Shown: positions 22,139-30,891, numbered from the stretch's first letter. The stretch is 64,000 nucleotides of DNA from Mycolicibacterium fluoranthenivorans (GCF_011758805.1 NZ_JAANOW010000001.1:2728001-2792000); one strand, 5' to 3'. The notes: generated by a model not told the origin, from the sequence alone. Program-made: numbers and translations.

Positions 22139-22558
22139 CTAAAACAGCTGGTAAACCTGGCGTGCGAGGGAGAAGCCATGGCCGGTGCGCGCGTCGCGGC
22201 ACGAGATGCCGTTCTCGGAGCTGTCGCAGCTGAGTCGCCCGCGGGTGAGTGAGTCGCCGTAGGCGAGCACGTTCTCACCGCCGAGGGTGGTGTCGCCGGC
22301 GCAGACGAACGCGGGCCGCTCACCGGGGGTGATACCGATGCCCTGGCCGTAGTCGAGTTCGCAGTCGGCGGGCCGCGGCGGAGGATTCCAGTCCTGGTCG
22401 ATGATGTCGCAGCGCGCGTAATCGCTGTCCAGGATGCAACCGACGTTGCCGCTCGGTGAGATGAAGGTCACCAGGCCACCTGGTTCGGCGGCAGCTGTGG
22501 GCGCCGTCAGGGTCAGTAGCGACCACGATGCGATGAGGGCGACGGTCCCGCGCTTCAT
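22139..22558 (-). CDS. Secreted cysteine-containing protein (DUF6636-like)
   Basis: 139 residues with a clear Sec signal peptide (MKRGTVALIASWSLLTLTAP, cleavage after TAAAE-type site near residue 24). The mature part has paired cysteines in VGCILDSDYARCDI, ADCELDYGQG, AFVCAGDT, LSCDSSENGISCRD, consistent with three disulfides in a small extracellular domain common in mycobacteria. Function unknown. Monocistronic, upstream of the tRNA cluster on the same strand. Confidence 0.7.
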   Translation of the reverse strand: MKRGTVALIASWSLLTLTAPTAAAEPGGLVTFISPSGNVGCILDSDYARCDIIDQDWNPPPRPADCELDYGQGIGITPGERPAFVCAGDTTLGGENVLAYGDSLTRGRLSCDSSENGISCRDARTGHGFSLARQVYQLF

Positions 22559-22673
22559 CTGCCAGACGCTACCGGCGGGCCGCCGTCCGGGCTGGGTAAC
22601 GGCTGTGAAGGCGGCCCGGCCGGTGCGATTCGGCCGCGGCGGGGACCCGTGCTAATGTTCGACGTCGTTCCCC

Positions 22674-22745
22674 GGTCTCGTAGCTCAGGGGGAGAGCGTC
22701 CGCCTCACACGCGGAAGGTCACTGGTTCGATCCCAGTCGGGACCA
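22674..22745 (+). tRNA. tRNA-Val (CAC)
   Basis: Acceptor GGTCTCG/CGGGACC, anticodon loop CTCACAC (CAC), T-loop TTCGATC, discriminator A and encoded CCA (22746-22748). Different isoacceptor from the att tRNA and on the opposite strand. Confidence 0.95.
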
Positions 22746-22751
22746 CCACAG

Positions 22752-22776
22752 AAACCCCACATCAGCTGGGGTTTTT
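22752..22776 (+). terminator. tRNA-Val(CAC) terminator
   Basis: AAACCCCA (22752-22759), 7-base loop CATCAGC, TGGGGTTT followed by more Ts. A canonical hairpin plus U-run just after the tRNA. Confidence 0.85.
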
Positions 22777-23033
22777 TGGTTTCTGGCCGAAGTGTTCGGC
22801 ATCTCTATCCGGCCAGTATCCCGGCCAAATTGGCGGATCGCCCTGGAAGGTCATCCGGCCTCTGCCGTCTTGTGGCCCGCCTATCCCGCATGACTTCGTG
22901 CGCGCTCGTGCGCTCGGGACCCAGTGCCCACCAACCGAAGGTGTCCGAGTGACCTCTGTACTCAACCCTGGACGACCGTTCGTCGGCGGCGAACGTGCGC
23001 CGTAGCCGAACGCATCTGGTTCCAGTTGCTTCC
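22777..23033. other. Intergenic stretch after the tRNA
   Basis: About 257 bases with no supported gene. The first 100 bases after this tRNA do not show an att repeat or integrase gene, so I see no second island here. Confidence 0.4.
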
Positions 23034-23585
23034 TCAGGGACGTGCTTGCGGCGGTGCGCAAACCGTTGCAGGCAACCAGTCGGCCGCGTGAAGGATCCGC
23101 ATAGCGAGTTCGATGACCGAGTATTGGTCGGTGTCGAATGCCTGAATATGACCGGAGGCTGCCTCGGCCAGGAGTTGGGCTGTGGATGCGCTGCTCCGCA
23201 CGTGGACATCCAAAGTTGAGCCCACTTCACGACGACTGAGGCGTCGCAGGGCAGTCTGCTCGGAGCATGTCAGTAGTGCCCCGAACACGGTGGTGCCGTT
23301 GTCCATTGCTGCGATGAGACCGTCTGTGACAGCGGGTAATACGCTCATCGTGCTGACGTAGATCAGGCGTCGATAACCCAGCGCCAGGTAGTTTTCCCAC
23401 ATTGTCGCGAGGTTCCGTTCGGCGAGTCTGTGCTCCCAGGGCGGCGGATGGGCCATATCGAGGAAATCGCCGTCGATGACGCAGTGCGACAGATTCAAGG
23501 CAGTGAGTTGAGCGTGCATCTCCAGGGCGATCGTCGTCTTGCCGACGCCCGACCGGCCGCCAAGAAAGATAGCCTCGCTGCCCAC
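23034..23585 (-). CDS. P-loop ATPase/kinase-like protein
   Basis: About 183 residues from GTG 23585 (start uncertain; the frame extends further but overlaps the esterase gene). Walker A GGRSGVGKTT comes almost at once, then HCVIDGDFLDMAHPPPWEHR, the DxD-type Walker B/substrate segment of nucleotide or small-molecule kinases (shikimate/chloramphenicol kinase-like). Later helices carry TVFGALLTCSEQTALRRLSRR, an LID-like basic patch. It probably phosphorylates a small molecule; substrate unknown. It is 58 bases downstream of the carboxylesterase on the same strand. Confidence 0.65.
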   Translation of the reverse strand: MGSEAIFLGGRSGVGKTTIALEMHAQLTALNLSHCVIDGDFLDMAHPPPWEHRLAERNLATMWENYLALGYRRLIYVSTMSVLPAVTDGLIAAMDNGTTVFGALLTCSEQTALRRLSRREVGSTLDVHVRSSASTAQLLAEAASGHIQAFDTDQYSVIELAMRILHAADWLPATVCAPPQARP

Positions 23586-23643
23586 CGCGATCAGTCTGCC
23601 TGCACGCGTGATGAACTTCGACCTGTTTTCGCACGCGATCGAG

Positions 23644-25134
23644 TTAGAAGGGTCGGAGTTCGATGCGGTCAAGCGCTGCGAATCGATGGCTCGCCCAGAG
23701 TCTGCGGGAAGCGTCTTCGGGGTAGGACCGGTCGGTCGTCGTGGTGTCGTAAACCCGCGTGGATCGAGTGGTCGGCTCATAGGCTGCCCAACCGGGTTCC
23801 CCACGGGCGGCGAACGCGGCCCAGTCTGTGCGCATCGCGTGGGAGACATGGACGTATTCGTCGGGGGCGCCCGGGTGTGCCGAGGGGTGGTTGGTGATGT
23901 CGTCGCGGTCGAGTGTGCCGAGGACCAAGAGCATGTCCAGACTGTGGGAGGCGCCTTCATCGGGGCTGAAACCCCACGCCAGTTCGTATAGCCATGCGGT
24001 GCCGCCCCCCACGCGGTGGGCACTGGCGAGGTGTTGGCACGGCATTCGGAACAGCCAATCGGCGTTCACCGTCTCGTAAAGCTGCGAGGTGGTGGCCTCC
24101 GGGTAGGCGGCGCGATACTGACTTGGGGCGCAGGTGTGGGGCCCGAGCCTGTCGACTGTTTCAGCGAAGAGTTCGTCGGATACGGGCTGTCTGCGCAGTG
24201 GATTGAAAAGCGAGTACTCGTCGCGTGTGTGCCCGCAGACGAGGTTGATGCCGCGGGCAGCGCCACCAGCTAGTGCGCGCCACGGCGCGTCGGGCAGGAT
24301 CACGCCGTCGACGATGGGAGAGAAGGGCGTCGGAGTCAGCGCCATGGGACCCCAGGCGTTGACAAAGTCGGGCATACGACGCAGAAGGCCGAGGCTCGCG
24401 TTGGCCAGGGTGTGGGACGAGAACTGTTGCAATTCAGCGACTGTGGGGCGGGCGCCGAGTTCGGCGGCGATCTCTCCCGCGATCGTTGTGGCGAGATTCT
24501 CGGTGAAGAACGTGCCAGGTGGGCTTTGGGCGATTGCGCGGTGAAACAGCCCCTTCGCTGCAGGCATCACAAGAAGAGAAGCGACGCTGCCGCCACCTGC
24601 GGATTGCCCGAACACGGTGACATTGGCGGGGTTCCCGCCGAAAGCTGCGATGTTGTCGTGCACCCAGTGCAAGGCGGCGATCTGGTCAAGCAGGCCACGA
24701 TTGTTCGGTGCTCCGGCAATGCAGGCGAACCCCTCGACGCCGACGCGGTAGTTCAGGCTCACCATCACCACACCGGTCCTGGCGAGAAGTGCACCATCTT
24801 GGTGCGGATTGGCGGAGTGGCCTTCCAGATAACGGCCACCGTGGATCCACACCATGACCGGCAGCCCAGCCGCACCGGGATCTGGTGACCACACGTTAAG
24901 GGTGAGCCACTCCGTGTCCACGTCGGAAGTCGTCGCGTGAGGTTGGGGTGCCGGGGGTCCAAACTGCGCCGCGTCACGGACGCCATCCCATCGCGTGGTC
25001 GGGACCGGATAACCGAAGCGGTGGCGGCCGATAGGCGGTTGCGCATAAGGGATGCCGCGGAATATTGCCACGGCATTTTCCCACCTGCCGCGCACAGTTC
25101 CTGCCGTGGTACGAACCTCAGGGTCGGCAGCCAT
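23644..25134 (-). CDS. Type-B carboxylesterase/lipase
   Basis: 496 residues, full length for the family. Oxyanion-hole HGG (MVWIHGGRYLEG), nucleophile serine in VFGQSAGGGSVASLL, acid Glu in GHTRDEYSLF and catalytic His in GASHSLDM. The N-terminal FRGIPYAQPPIG is the family entry signature. It hydrolyses carboxylic esters; there is no signal peptide, so probably cytoplasmic. ATG 25134. No clear operon partner besides the kinase-like gene downstream. Confidence 0.9.
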   Translation of the reverse strand: MAADPEVRTTAGTVRGRWENAVAIFRGIPYAQPPIGRHRFGYPVPTTRWDGVRDAAQFGPPAPQPHATTSDVDTEWLTLNVWSPDPGAAGLPVMVWIHGGRYLEGHSANPHQDGALLARTGVVMVSLNYRVGVEGFACIAGAPNNRGLLDQIAALHWVHDNIAAFGGNPANVTVFGQSAGGGSVASLLVMPAAKGLFHRAIAQSPPGTFFTENLATTIAGEIAAELGARPTVAELQQFSSHTLANASLGLLRRMPDFVNAWGPMALTPTPFSPIVDGVILPDAPWRALAGGAARGINLVCGHTRDEYSLFNPLRRQPVSDELFAETVDRLGPHTCAPSQYRAAYPEATTSQLYETVNADWLFRMPCQHLASAHRVGGGTAWLYELAWGFSPDEGASHSLDMLLVLGTLDRDDITNHPSAHPGAPDEYVHVSHAMRTDWAAFAARGEPGWAAYEPTTRSTRVYDTTTTDRSYPEDASRRLWASHRFAALDRIELRPF

Positions 25135-25362
25135 TACCCGATTTCATCACGATTCTGGTGACGAACAACGACCGAGACGTCTCCTTGGTCTCTGGGCGCT
25201 CGGTGGCTTTTGGTACAGACGGTCAAGCCGTGAGAGGGACTCGCGGCTCATCGCTGCGTACATCTCAACTCGGGCGCTTTGCGACAGCGTCCTCCGCAGA
25301 GACTGCTCGAATCTCACTGATCCAAGACGCTCCGTCGCGATCGGGCCGATATCGTCCACGAG

Positions 25363-26109
25363 TCACGTCTCGACCTCGATATGGTCGATGTCGAGTGCGA
25401 CGAGCGTCGGACCGGGCAGAGGGCGATCGGATATACCTCGGGGTTGCACCCGTCGGCGAGTGGGGAAAACGAGTCCGCCGAATTGCCGATGCTGGTCGCA
25501 ATAGTGGGCTGCCCGTGCCCACGTTCCGACAGGTTGGGCAATGTAGTCGTGGCGGCGGATGAAGCCTACGTGGTCGACGTAGAAGGTCTGTTGTGGCGAA
25601 TGGGTGTGGATGTGGGCAGGGAAGCTGGCCTGAAGACGACGCCACGGTGTTCCTGCTTCTAGCCAGTCACTGGCCTCGGTGACGGTGATGTCGTCGCGGG
25701 TGAGCAGTAGCGGTGTGCTCAGGTAGTTCCAGAAGGCGTATCCGGCGAAGTAGGCGGCGTCGAGCGCGTCCCAGTGCACGGTGCGGCGCACGGCGCCTAT
25801 TCCCGTGAAGCCGTTGCGCGCGTTGGGCCGCGCAGCGATCAGTTCGCCGTCGTTGGTTTCGATTCGTACGTCACCGTGATCGAAAACGGCGCGTTGGTGG
25901 TCTCGCGGGAAGCGATGCAACACCGTGTGCTGCTCGGTCATGAGCAGTCGTGCTGTGAAGTTGGCCATTCGGTTTCCGGGGAAGCGGGTGCGCAGCAGAC
26001 CGCCGAATCTCCCGTGGACGGTGAGAGCGGTGACCGCGCGCCAGCGTTCCAGGCCGCCGTGCGCGGCCTGAACCTCTTCGAGTAACCCGCTCATCTCGTC
26101 GGCGACCAC
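25363..26109 (-). CDS. Conserved unknown protein, paralogue A
   Basis: 248 residues, closely related to the product of 27694-28440. They share GGLLRTRFPGN, AYFAGYAFWNYLSTPLLLTR, DDITVTEASDW, QQTFYVD and LVFPTRRRV blocks. There is no signal peptide. The regular beta strands with hydrophobic face resemble lipid-binding scaffolds, but I do not assign a family. It lies between an NTF2-like gene and a carboxylesterase on the same strand. The copies bracket a dehalogenase-like hydrolase and an NTF2-like protein, suggesting one pathway. Confidence 0.7.
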   Translation of the reverse strand: MVADEMSGLLEEVQAAHGGLERWRAVTALTVHGRFGGLLRTRFPGNRMANFTARLLMTEQHTVLHRFPRDHQRAVFDHGDVRIETNDGELIAARPNARNGFTGIGAVRRTVHWDALDAAYFAGYAFWNYLSTPLLLTRDDITVTEASDWLEAGTPWRRLQASFPAHIHTHSPQQTFYVDHVGFIRRHDYIAQPVGTWARAAHYCDQHRQFGGLVFPTRRRVQPRGISDRPLPGPTLVALDIDHIEVET

Positions 26110-26119
26110 GGATTCTTGA

Positions 26120-26635
26120 CTAGATGAGTCTCGGTACGAAGACGTCCGCGGTCCGCAGAGCGAAACCTAGTGGTGCCGCGAGGGCGGCCACGAGCGCGCC
26201 TTTCGCGCGTCCGCGCCGCCGAGCGGTGACCCGCGGCGGCAGGGTCGCGAAAAGTGTCGCCAGTGCGGGTAACGGCCGAGCGAAGATGGTGAATTCGACG
26301 ATCTTTCCCTGCTCGTTGACGCGCACCAGATTCATAGCATCGAGTTTCAGGCCGCGTACGTTCCCGCTGAAAGTGAACACTCCGGTATCGCCGCGCGTCA
26401 GAGGTTCGGTCGTGGACAGGTCTTTGATGACGGCGAAGATGTCGCGGTGCAGTGCGGTGACTTCAGTGCTGCCTTCGAAGCAGATGCGCGAGGTCAATGG
26501 GGTGTGAAAGATGACGTCGGGCGCCAGGATTTCTGCGAGAGCATCCCCGTCGGCGTTCTCCGCAGCGGTGCGCAGCGCGGTGATTGCGGGCAGCAAGCCC
26601 GATGCGGCTGGTTGGTCAGAATCGGTGATGGACAT
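26120..26635 (-). CDS. NTF2/SnoaL-like protein
   Basis: 171 residues. A first helix (ITALRTAAENADGDALAEIL), then APDVIFHTPL, a central helix around VTALHRDIFAVIKDL, and strands ending in MNLVRVNEQGKIVEFTIFAR form the cone-shaped NTF2 fold used by SnoaL cyclases, ketosteroid isomerases and limonene epoxide hydrolases. The C-terminal ~45 residues are basic and then hydrophobic, an unusual tail for the family. It sits ten bases upstream of the paralogue A gene (same strand), likely one operon with the hydrolase at 26708. Confidence 0.7.
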   Translation of the reverse strand: MSITDSDQPAASGLLPAITALRTAAENADGDALAEILAPDVIFHTPLTSRICFEGSTEVTALHRDIFAVIKDLSTTEPLTRGDTGVFTFSGNVRGLKLDAMNLVRVNEQGKIVEFTIFARPLPALATLFATLPPRVTARRRGRAKGALVAALAAPLGFALRTADVFVPRLI

Positions 26636-26707
26636 CGGCGCTCCTTGTGCAAGAGGGGTTTTCGATGGGTGTGAAGGCGTTGTCCGGGATCTTCGCTCGG
26701 CGGAAGG

Positions 26708-27619
26708 CTATCGAGCTGCGGTGTCCTGGGTGGCCTCTTCGGTCCACCACATGGCGATGGCGTCGCTGAACTCCGGCGGCGCATCTGATTGCGGGAAATG
26801 GCCGACCCCGTGAAGCACTGTCGTGGTGTGGTGGGGGAACGTCGCTTCCAATCGCGTGCGGTACTTGTCGGTGAAGATGGGATCCGCGTCTGCCCATACG
26901 ATGAGTGTGGGCAATTTCTGCAGCGGGTCGAGGCGCTCGGCGAGATCGGTGAAGAACCTACGTGCGCCGACGAGTTCGCCGGGGAGTACCGCGCAAGCGT
27001 GGCGGAGCTGCGGCGTGGGCATCGCGTGGCGGTAGTGCGCCATCTCGTCTGCGGATAGCTTTCGGCGTTTATGCGCGGCGGGGATGAAGTGGTTGACCAG
27101 CAGGTTGAACTGTTTGATGAGTGCGCGCCCGATCGATCCGCCCATACCGCGGGAAAACAGTTCACTACTGAGGTCGCCGTTCAATGGCCATGCCCAGGTG
27201 TTGGTCAGGACGAGGCGATCGAACAGGTTCGGACGCTGCAAGCCTGCGTAGAGGCCGAGCGGACCGCCCCAGTTATGGCCGACCAGGGTTACGTGAGCGA
27301 GGTCCAGGCGGTCGATGAATGACACGAGCAGTTCAGCGTGGTCTCTGGCCGTATACCGATATCCGGGGGCGGCGGTGGACAGGCCGAATCCGGGAAAGTC
27401 CACCGCAATGCACCGGAATCTGTCTTTCAGGATGGCGATCACATCGCGATACACGAAGGACCACACGGGATTACCGTGCAACAGCAGCAGTGTCGGCCCC
27501 GCGCCCTCGTCGACGTAGTGCACGACGTTGCCGTCCACCTCGACGAATCGACTCTGGAAAGGGAATAGCTGGTCGTCGACCCAGGTCGGACGTTCCCCTG
27601 CAGGTTGCTCAGTAGCCAT
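26708..27619 (-). CDS. Haloalkane dehalogenase-like alpha/beta hydrolase with Asn at nucleophile position
   Basis: 303 residues from ATG 27619 (GGAGGGG site nine bases upstream). HGNPVWSFVYRDVI is the haloalkane dehalogenase oxyanion signature, and FPGFGLS follows. The nucleophile elbow reads VGHNWGGPLGL, where active dehalogenases and epoxide hydrolases have Asp (HDWG). The acid and base, in IVWADADPIF and HGVGHFPQ, are present. So the fold is intact but the usual nucleophile is replaced. It could be a different hydrolase, a non-catalytic binder or a post-translationally deamidated enzyme. It is divergent from 27694. Confidence 0.8.
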   Translation of the reverse strand: MATEQPAGERPTWVDDQLFPFQSRFVEVDGNVVHYVDEGAGPTLLLLHGNPVWSFVYRDVIAILKDRFRCIAVDFPGFGLSTAAPGYRYTARDHAELLVSFIDRLDLAHVTLVGHNWGGPLGLYAGLQRPNLFDRLVLTNTWAWPLNGDLSSELFSRGMGGSIGRALIKQFNLLVNHFIPAAHKRRKLSADEMAHYRHAMPTPQLRHACAVLPGELVGARRFFTDLAERLDPLQKLPTLIVWADADPIFTDKYRTRLEATFPHHTTTVLHGVGHFPQSDAPPEFSDAIAMWWTEEATQDTAAR

Positions 27620-27651
27620 ATCCGAACCCCTCCCGTGTCGACGCTTTATAT

Positions 27652-27661
27652 TTACAAGTAA
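27652..27661. promoter_or_regulatory. Short dyad in a divergent promoter
   Basis: TTAC-AA-GTAA sits between the dehalogenase-like gene and paralogue B, beside TATATT. The arms are only 4 bp. This resembles HxlR/DUF24-family operators, and an HxlR gene lies in the rightward operon. Weak evidence. Confidence 0.3.
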
Positions 27662-27693
27662 CCATGAAATTATCAAGCGGTGAGGTCGGATCG

Positions 27694-28440
27694 ATGGGAG
27701 TGCGGCGCATGGACGGATTGCTCAACGACGTCATCAATGCCCACGGCGGCGCCCAACGCTGGCAGTCCGTTTCATCGATCACCGCACGCGGACGCTTAGG
27801 TGGTCTGCTACCCAGACGGTTTCCCGGCAACAAACTTGCCAACTTCACCGTCGAGGTCCAGCCCGACGAACCGCGCACCGTCCTTCGCGACTTCCCGCGG
27901 ACCGGAGAGAATGCGGTGTTCGACCGTGGAGAGGTGCGCATCGAAAACCACGCGGGCGAGACACTCGGCACCAGAACCAACCCGCGCGCGATGTTTTTCG
28001 GGCTCAGTGGGTTTCGCCGCAACCTGCGCTGGGACCCACTCGATGTCGCCTATTTCGCCGGCTACGCCTTCTGGAACTATCTGACCGTGCCAATGCTGCT
28101 CACTCGGAACGACATCACCGTCACCGAAGGTGAGTCTTGGCAGGAATGCGGCCAGCAATGGCGAAGGCTGCTCGCCACATTCCCGGCACTGATCGATACT
28201 CACTGCCGGCAGCAGAGCTTTTACGTAGACGCCGCCGGCCTGATCCGCCGCCACGACTTCCTCGCTGAACCCATAGGTGCATGGGCCACCGCCGCGCTCT
28301 ACTGCAGCCAGCATCGCTCCGTCGACGGCCTCATCTTCCCCACCCGACGGCGGGTACTGCCCCGCAGCCCCGGCACGCGAGTCCTTGCGCGACCCACCCT
28401 GCTGGCACTCGACTTCGACGAGATTGAGATCACGCGATGA
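27694..28440 (+). CDS. Conserved unknown protein, paralogue B
   Basis: 248 residues from ATG 27694; this start has GAGGT seven bases upstream and aligns exactly with the start of paralogue A (MDGLLNDVINAHGG against MSGLLEEVQAAHGG). Shared blocks: GGLLPRRFPGNKLANFT, AYFAGYAFWNYLTVPMLLTR, ITVTEGESW, FPTRRRVLPR. No signal or membrane segment. The stop overlaps the HxlR start by ATGA, so the regulator is translationally coupled to it. Function unknown; both copies probably arose by inverted duplication. Confidence 0.7.
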   Translation: MGVRRMDGLLNDVINAHGGAQRWQSVSSITARGRLGGLLPRRFPGNKLANFTVEVQPDEPRTVLRDFPRTGENAVFDRGEVRIENHAGETLGTRTNPRAMFFGLSGFRRNLRWDPLDVAYFAGYAFWNYLTVPMLLTRNDITVTEGESWQECGQQWRRLLATFPALIDTHCRQQSFYVDAAGLIRRHDFLAEPIGAWATAALYCSQHRSVDGLIFPTRRRVLPRSPGTRVLARPTLLALDFDEIEITR

Positions 28441-29066
28441 GCACACGTTCTTACGGTCAGTACTGCGGCTTGGCGCGGGCACTCGACGTCGTGGGCAACC
28501 GCTGGAACCTACTCATCGTGCGCGAACTGCTTATAGGGCCGGCCCGGTATCGGCAACTTCAGGCCGGCCTGCCCGGGATCGCCACTAACCTGCTGGCCGA
28601 GCGTCTGCGCGAACTAGAGGAAGCCGGCGTGATCGAGCGTCAACTCGACAGCGACAGCAACGGTGTCGCCTATGCACTCACCCCATGGGGAACCGAATTA
28701 CGCGGCACCGTCGCCGCCCTGGTCAACTGGAGTAAACCGCTCATGATCTCCGGCCCCCAAAACGACAGCTTCCAACCTCATTGGCTAGTGGTCGCGCTCG
28801 AATCGCTCTTGCAGCACAAGCGCACCCGGATTCCCTCGACCATTGGTATCGGGGTCGACGACGCCACCTTCGCGATAAGAATTGATCAGACCGGGCCGCA
28901 CGTCACCCGCGTAGACGCTAATGCGCTCCCAGAGACCACGTTTCATGCAGAGCCCATGGTGGTGCTGGGCCTGGCGGCGGGCTTGCTGCCCCTCGAGCAG
29001 GCGATCTCCGCTGGCGTCGTTCACGGCGACGAACAGGATCTCGCCGCTGTATTCGGACCTGGCTGA
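28437..29066 (+). CDS. HxlR-family regulator with C-terminal SCP2-like domain
   Basis: 209 residues. The winged helix includes YCGLARALDVVGNRWNLLIV, RELLIGPARYRQLQAGLPGI, ATNLLAERLRELEEAGVIER, the HxlR/DUF24 signature. Residues ~110-205 are a sterol-carrier-like domain (DATFAIRIDQTGPHVTRVDA, AEPMVVLGLAAGLLPLEQAI) seen in some actinobacterial HxlR proteins and possibly binding a hydrophobic ligand. ATGA overlap with paralogue B. It likely senses a lipid or quinone-like compound and controls the divergent genes around 27.65 kb. Confidence 0.85.
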   Translation: MSTRSYGQYCGLARALDVVGNRWNLLIVRELLIGPARYRQLQAGLPGIATNLLAERLRELEEAGVIERQLDSDSNGVAYALTPWGTELRGTVAALVNWSKPLMISGPQNDSFQPHWLVVALESLLQHKRTRIPSTIGIGVDDATFAIRIDQTGPHVTRVDANALPETTFHAEPMVVLGLAAGLLPLEQAISAGVVHGDEQDLAAVFGPG

Positions 29067-29183
29067 CGGCGCTGTGCGCGGAGCTTCGCGCCCTGGCGCG
29101 GTGGACAGCGGCCGACGAGGTGGCGGCAGTTCGGGTACAGGACCGGCGCGGCGGTTCAATGCCGGCCCGGTCGGTGCGTAATA

Positions 29184-29765
29184 GTGGATCCCGTGGCCGG
29201 TGGTTCAACAGTGACTGTGCCAGTCATCGACGGCGACCGGGTGGTGCTGAGAAAGGCACGCGACGGCGACGTCGAGGGCGTGATCGAGATCCAGGTTGAT
29301 GCGCGCGTGCGTCGTTTCCTCGGCGGACCGCGGCCGGAACGTGATGTCCGGGCAGGGTTGGAATCGGTCGGCGCCGCGGAGCTGCTTGCGGGCGCAGGTT
29401 GCTATGTGGTGGCGTCTCAGGAGACCGACGAGATGTTGGGCACGATGGTGCTCGACCGGCGTGGACCGGAGATGCCAGGTCATCTTGACGATGGTGGAAA
29501 CGAGCTGGAGTTGACGTATGTCTTCCGACGGCTTGCCTGGGGCAGGGGTTACGCAGTTGAAGCCGCCCGCTTGTTGCTGCGTGGCGCGGCTGCAGAGCTT
29601 TGCGATCAGCCGGTGCTGATCGTCACTCAAACGGCCAACCATGCATCTCTTCGCGTGGCTGAACGGCTGGGGTTCGCGATCGTTGACACGTTTGAGCAAT
29701 GGGGTGCTGAACAGACCTTGGCGACCGCGCAGCTGCATGCATTTCGGGCCGGAAATTGGCGCTAG
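29184..29765 (+). CDS. GNAT-family N-acetyltransferase (RimJ-like)
   Basis: 193 residues (GTG 29184; later GTGs possible). Strand and helix order VIDGDRVVLRKARDGDVEGV, then ELTYVFRRLAWGRGYAVEAA carrying the acetyl-CoA binding GRGYA, and VTQTANHASLRVAERLGF, the classic terminal GNAT motif, show an acetyltransferase of the protein-alanine/antibiotic acetyltransferase type. Substrate unknown. Single gene, 118 bases after HxlR. Confidence 0.8.
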   Translation: MDPVAGGSTVTVPVIDGDRVVLRKARDGDVEGVIEIQVDARVRRFLGGPRPERDVRAGLESVGAAELLAGAGCYVVASQETDEMLGTMVLDRRGPEMPGHLDDGGNELELTYVFRRLAWGRGYAVEAARLLLRGAAAELCDQPVLIVTQTANHASLRVAERLGFAIVDTFEQWGAEQTLATAQLHAFRAGNWR

Positions 29766-29794
29766 GCGCGTTTGCTACAGCATAGAATCCTGTG

Positions 29795-30157
29795 GTGCAG
29801 AGGCAGCCGCGGACCGCAGGCGCGGTGTTGCGAGCGGCGCTGCTCCCACTTGTTTTGCTGATTGCGGGCGCTGCGCAGGCGTGCTCGTCGAGTGATGGCC
29901 CACCGCAAGCAGTTCCGGCGAAGACATCCGCACCGGCGGTGGGCTCAATCCTTCTGATGCCAAATGTGACCGGTATGCAGTGGGCCGATGTCGATCGAAG
30001 CCTGCGCTCGGTCGGTTGGTCGGGCACCCTGGTGAAAGGACCAGACGTGAATGACGCGCGCTACCCGGCCGGCGTCGTAGCGTCACAAAGTCCGGCCCCA
30101 GGAGAGCATCTCGGAACAACCGACCCGATCACGGTGCATTTCGCCAATCCTGATTAA
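29795..30157 (+). CDS. PASTA-domain lipoprotein/secreted protein
   Basis: 120 residues. TAGAAT (29783-29788) lies exactly six bases before GTG 29795, a leaderless start; GTG 29792 would add one residue. The signal segment LLPLVLLIAGAAQACSSSDG ends with a cysteine and is probably a lipobox. The remaining ~75 residues form one PASTA domain (MPNVTGMQWADVDRSLRSVG ... VASQSPAPGEHL). PASTA domains bind peptidoglycan fragments in kinases and PBPs; free secreted versions are common in mycobacteria. Confidence 0.75.
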   Translation: MQRQPRTAGAVLRAALLPLVLLIAGAAQACSSSDGPPQAVPAKTSAPAVGSILLMPNVTGMQWADVDRSLRSVGWSGTLVKGPDVNDARYPAGVVASQSPAPGEHLGTTDPITVHFANPD

Positions 30158-30261
30158 GGTGTTGGCTTCTCGGCGCCCACCGACGCATGTGAGTGTGACG
30201 CGAACCTGGCGAAGCGCGAAAAGGCGATGAGTTTCGCCGGCGGGACTGTCAGAATCGCACT

Positions 30262-30741
30262 ATGTCTCAGGATCCGCCGGTGCGGTTGCGTGCCGCTACG
30301 ACCGCTGACGAAGCCTTTGTGGTCGAGATGGCTCGCCATGCCTGCATCATCGAGGACTGGCCGCTCCCTGATCCGGATGACGACGAGGTGCTCAGCATGT
30401 TGCCGCCGCCAGGTGAGATACCGATTATCGCCGAAGACCAGGACGGTGAACTGGTAGGGGCGACATGGACATGGCACAACGATCCGCCGCTTCGTCGCGC
30501 CGCCAACGGTAAATCGATCCCCGAACTGTGCATCGGCGTGGCGCCCGGCCGTCGCGGGGCGGGTATCGGTGGTGCGCTCTTGGACGCGTTGTTCGCTCGA
30601 TGCGCGCAGTCCATGGACGAGATGTGCACCAATGTCCACGTACGGAACCCGGCTCAACGTCTATACCAACGCAAGGGTTTCACGACGATTGGTCAGGGCC
30701 GCGGGCCGCTGGGCTTGGCGATGCTCAAGGATCTGCGTTGA
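30262..30741 (+). CDS. GNAT-family N-acetyltransferase
   Basis: 159 residues. VRLRAATTADEAFVVEMA is the GNAT start. ELCIGVAPGRRGAGIGGALL holds the acetyl-CoA pyrophosphate loop (R-x-x-G-x-G), and VHVRNPAQRLYQRKGFTTIG is the terminal motif. Typical single-domain length. Substrate not predictable. ATG 30262, monocistronic; not obviously linked with neighbours. Confidence 0.85.
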   Translation: MSQDPPVRLRAATTADEAFVVEMARHACIIEDWPLPDPDDDEVLSMLPPPGEIPIIAEDQDGELVGATWTWHNDPPLRRAANGKSIPELCIGVAPGRRGAGIGGALLDALFARCAQSMDEMCTNVHVRNPAQRLYQRKGFTTIGQGRGPLGLAMLKDLR

Positions 30742-30891
30742 GCGTGAGCGGAAGCAACGCGGTGGAAGATTACGGTGCCGTTATGGGCAGTCGTGCGTGC
30801 GCCGGTATCGCTACGTACGGAGCGCAGCTTGTTGAACCCAGTGGGTGGTATCGCGCCGGGAGGTCAAGCGAACGACGTGCAGGTGCGGATG
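30742..30891. other. Intergenic stretch
   Basis: 150 bases between convergent genes (30741 and 30892). Nothing recognised; no clear terminator hairpin. Confidence 0.35.

Noticed and set aside
22674..23033. Second island at tRNA-Val(CAC)
   Set aside because: No integrase, no repeat of the tRNA 3' end nearby; only a normal terminator follows.
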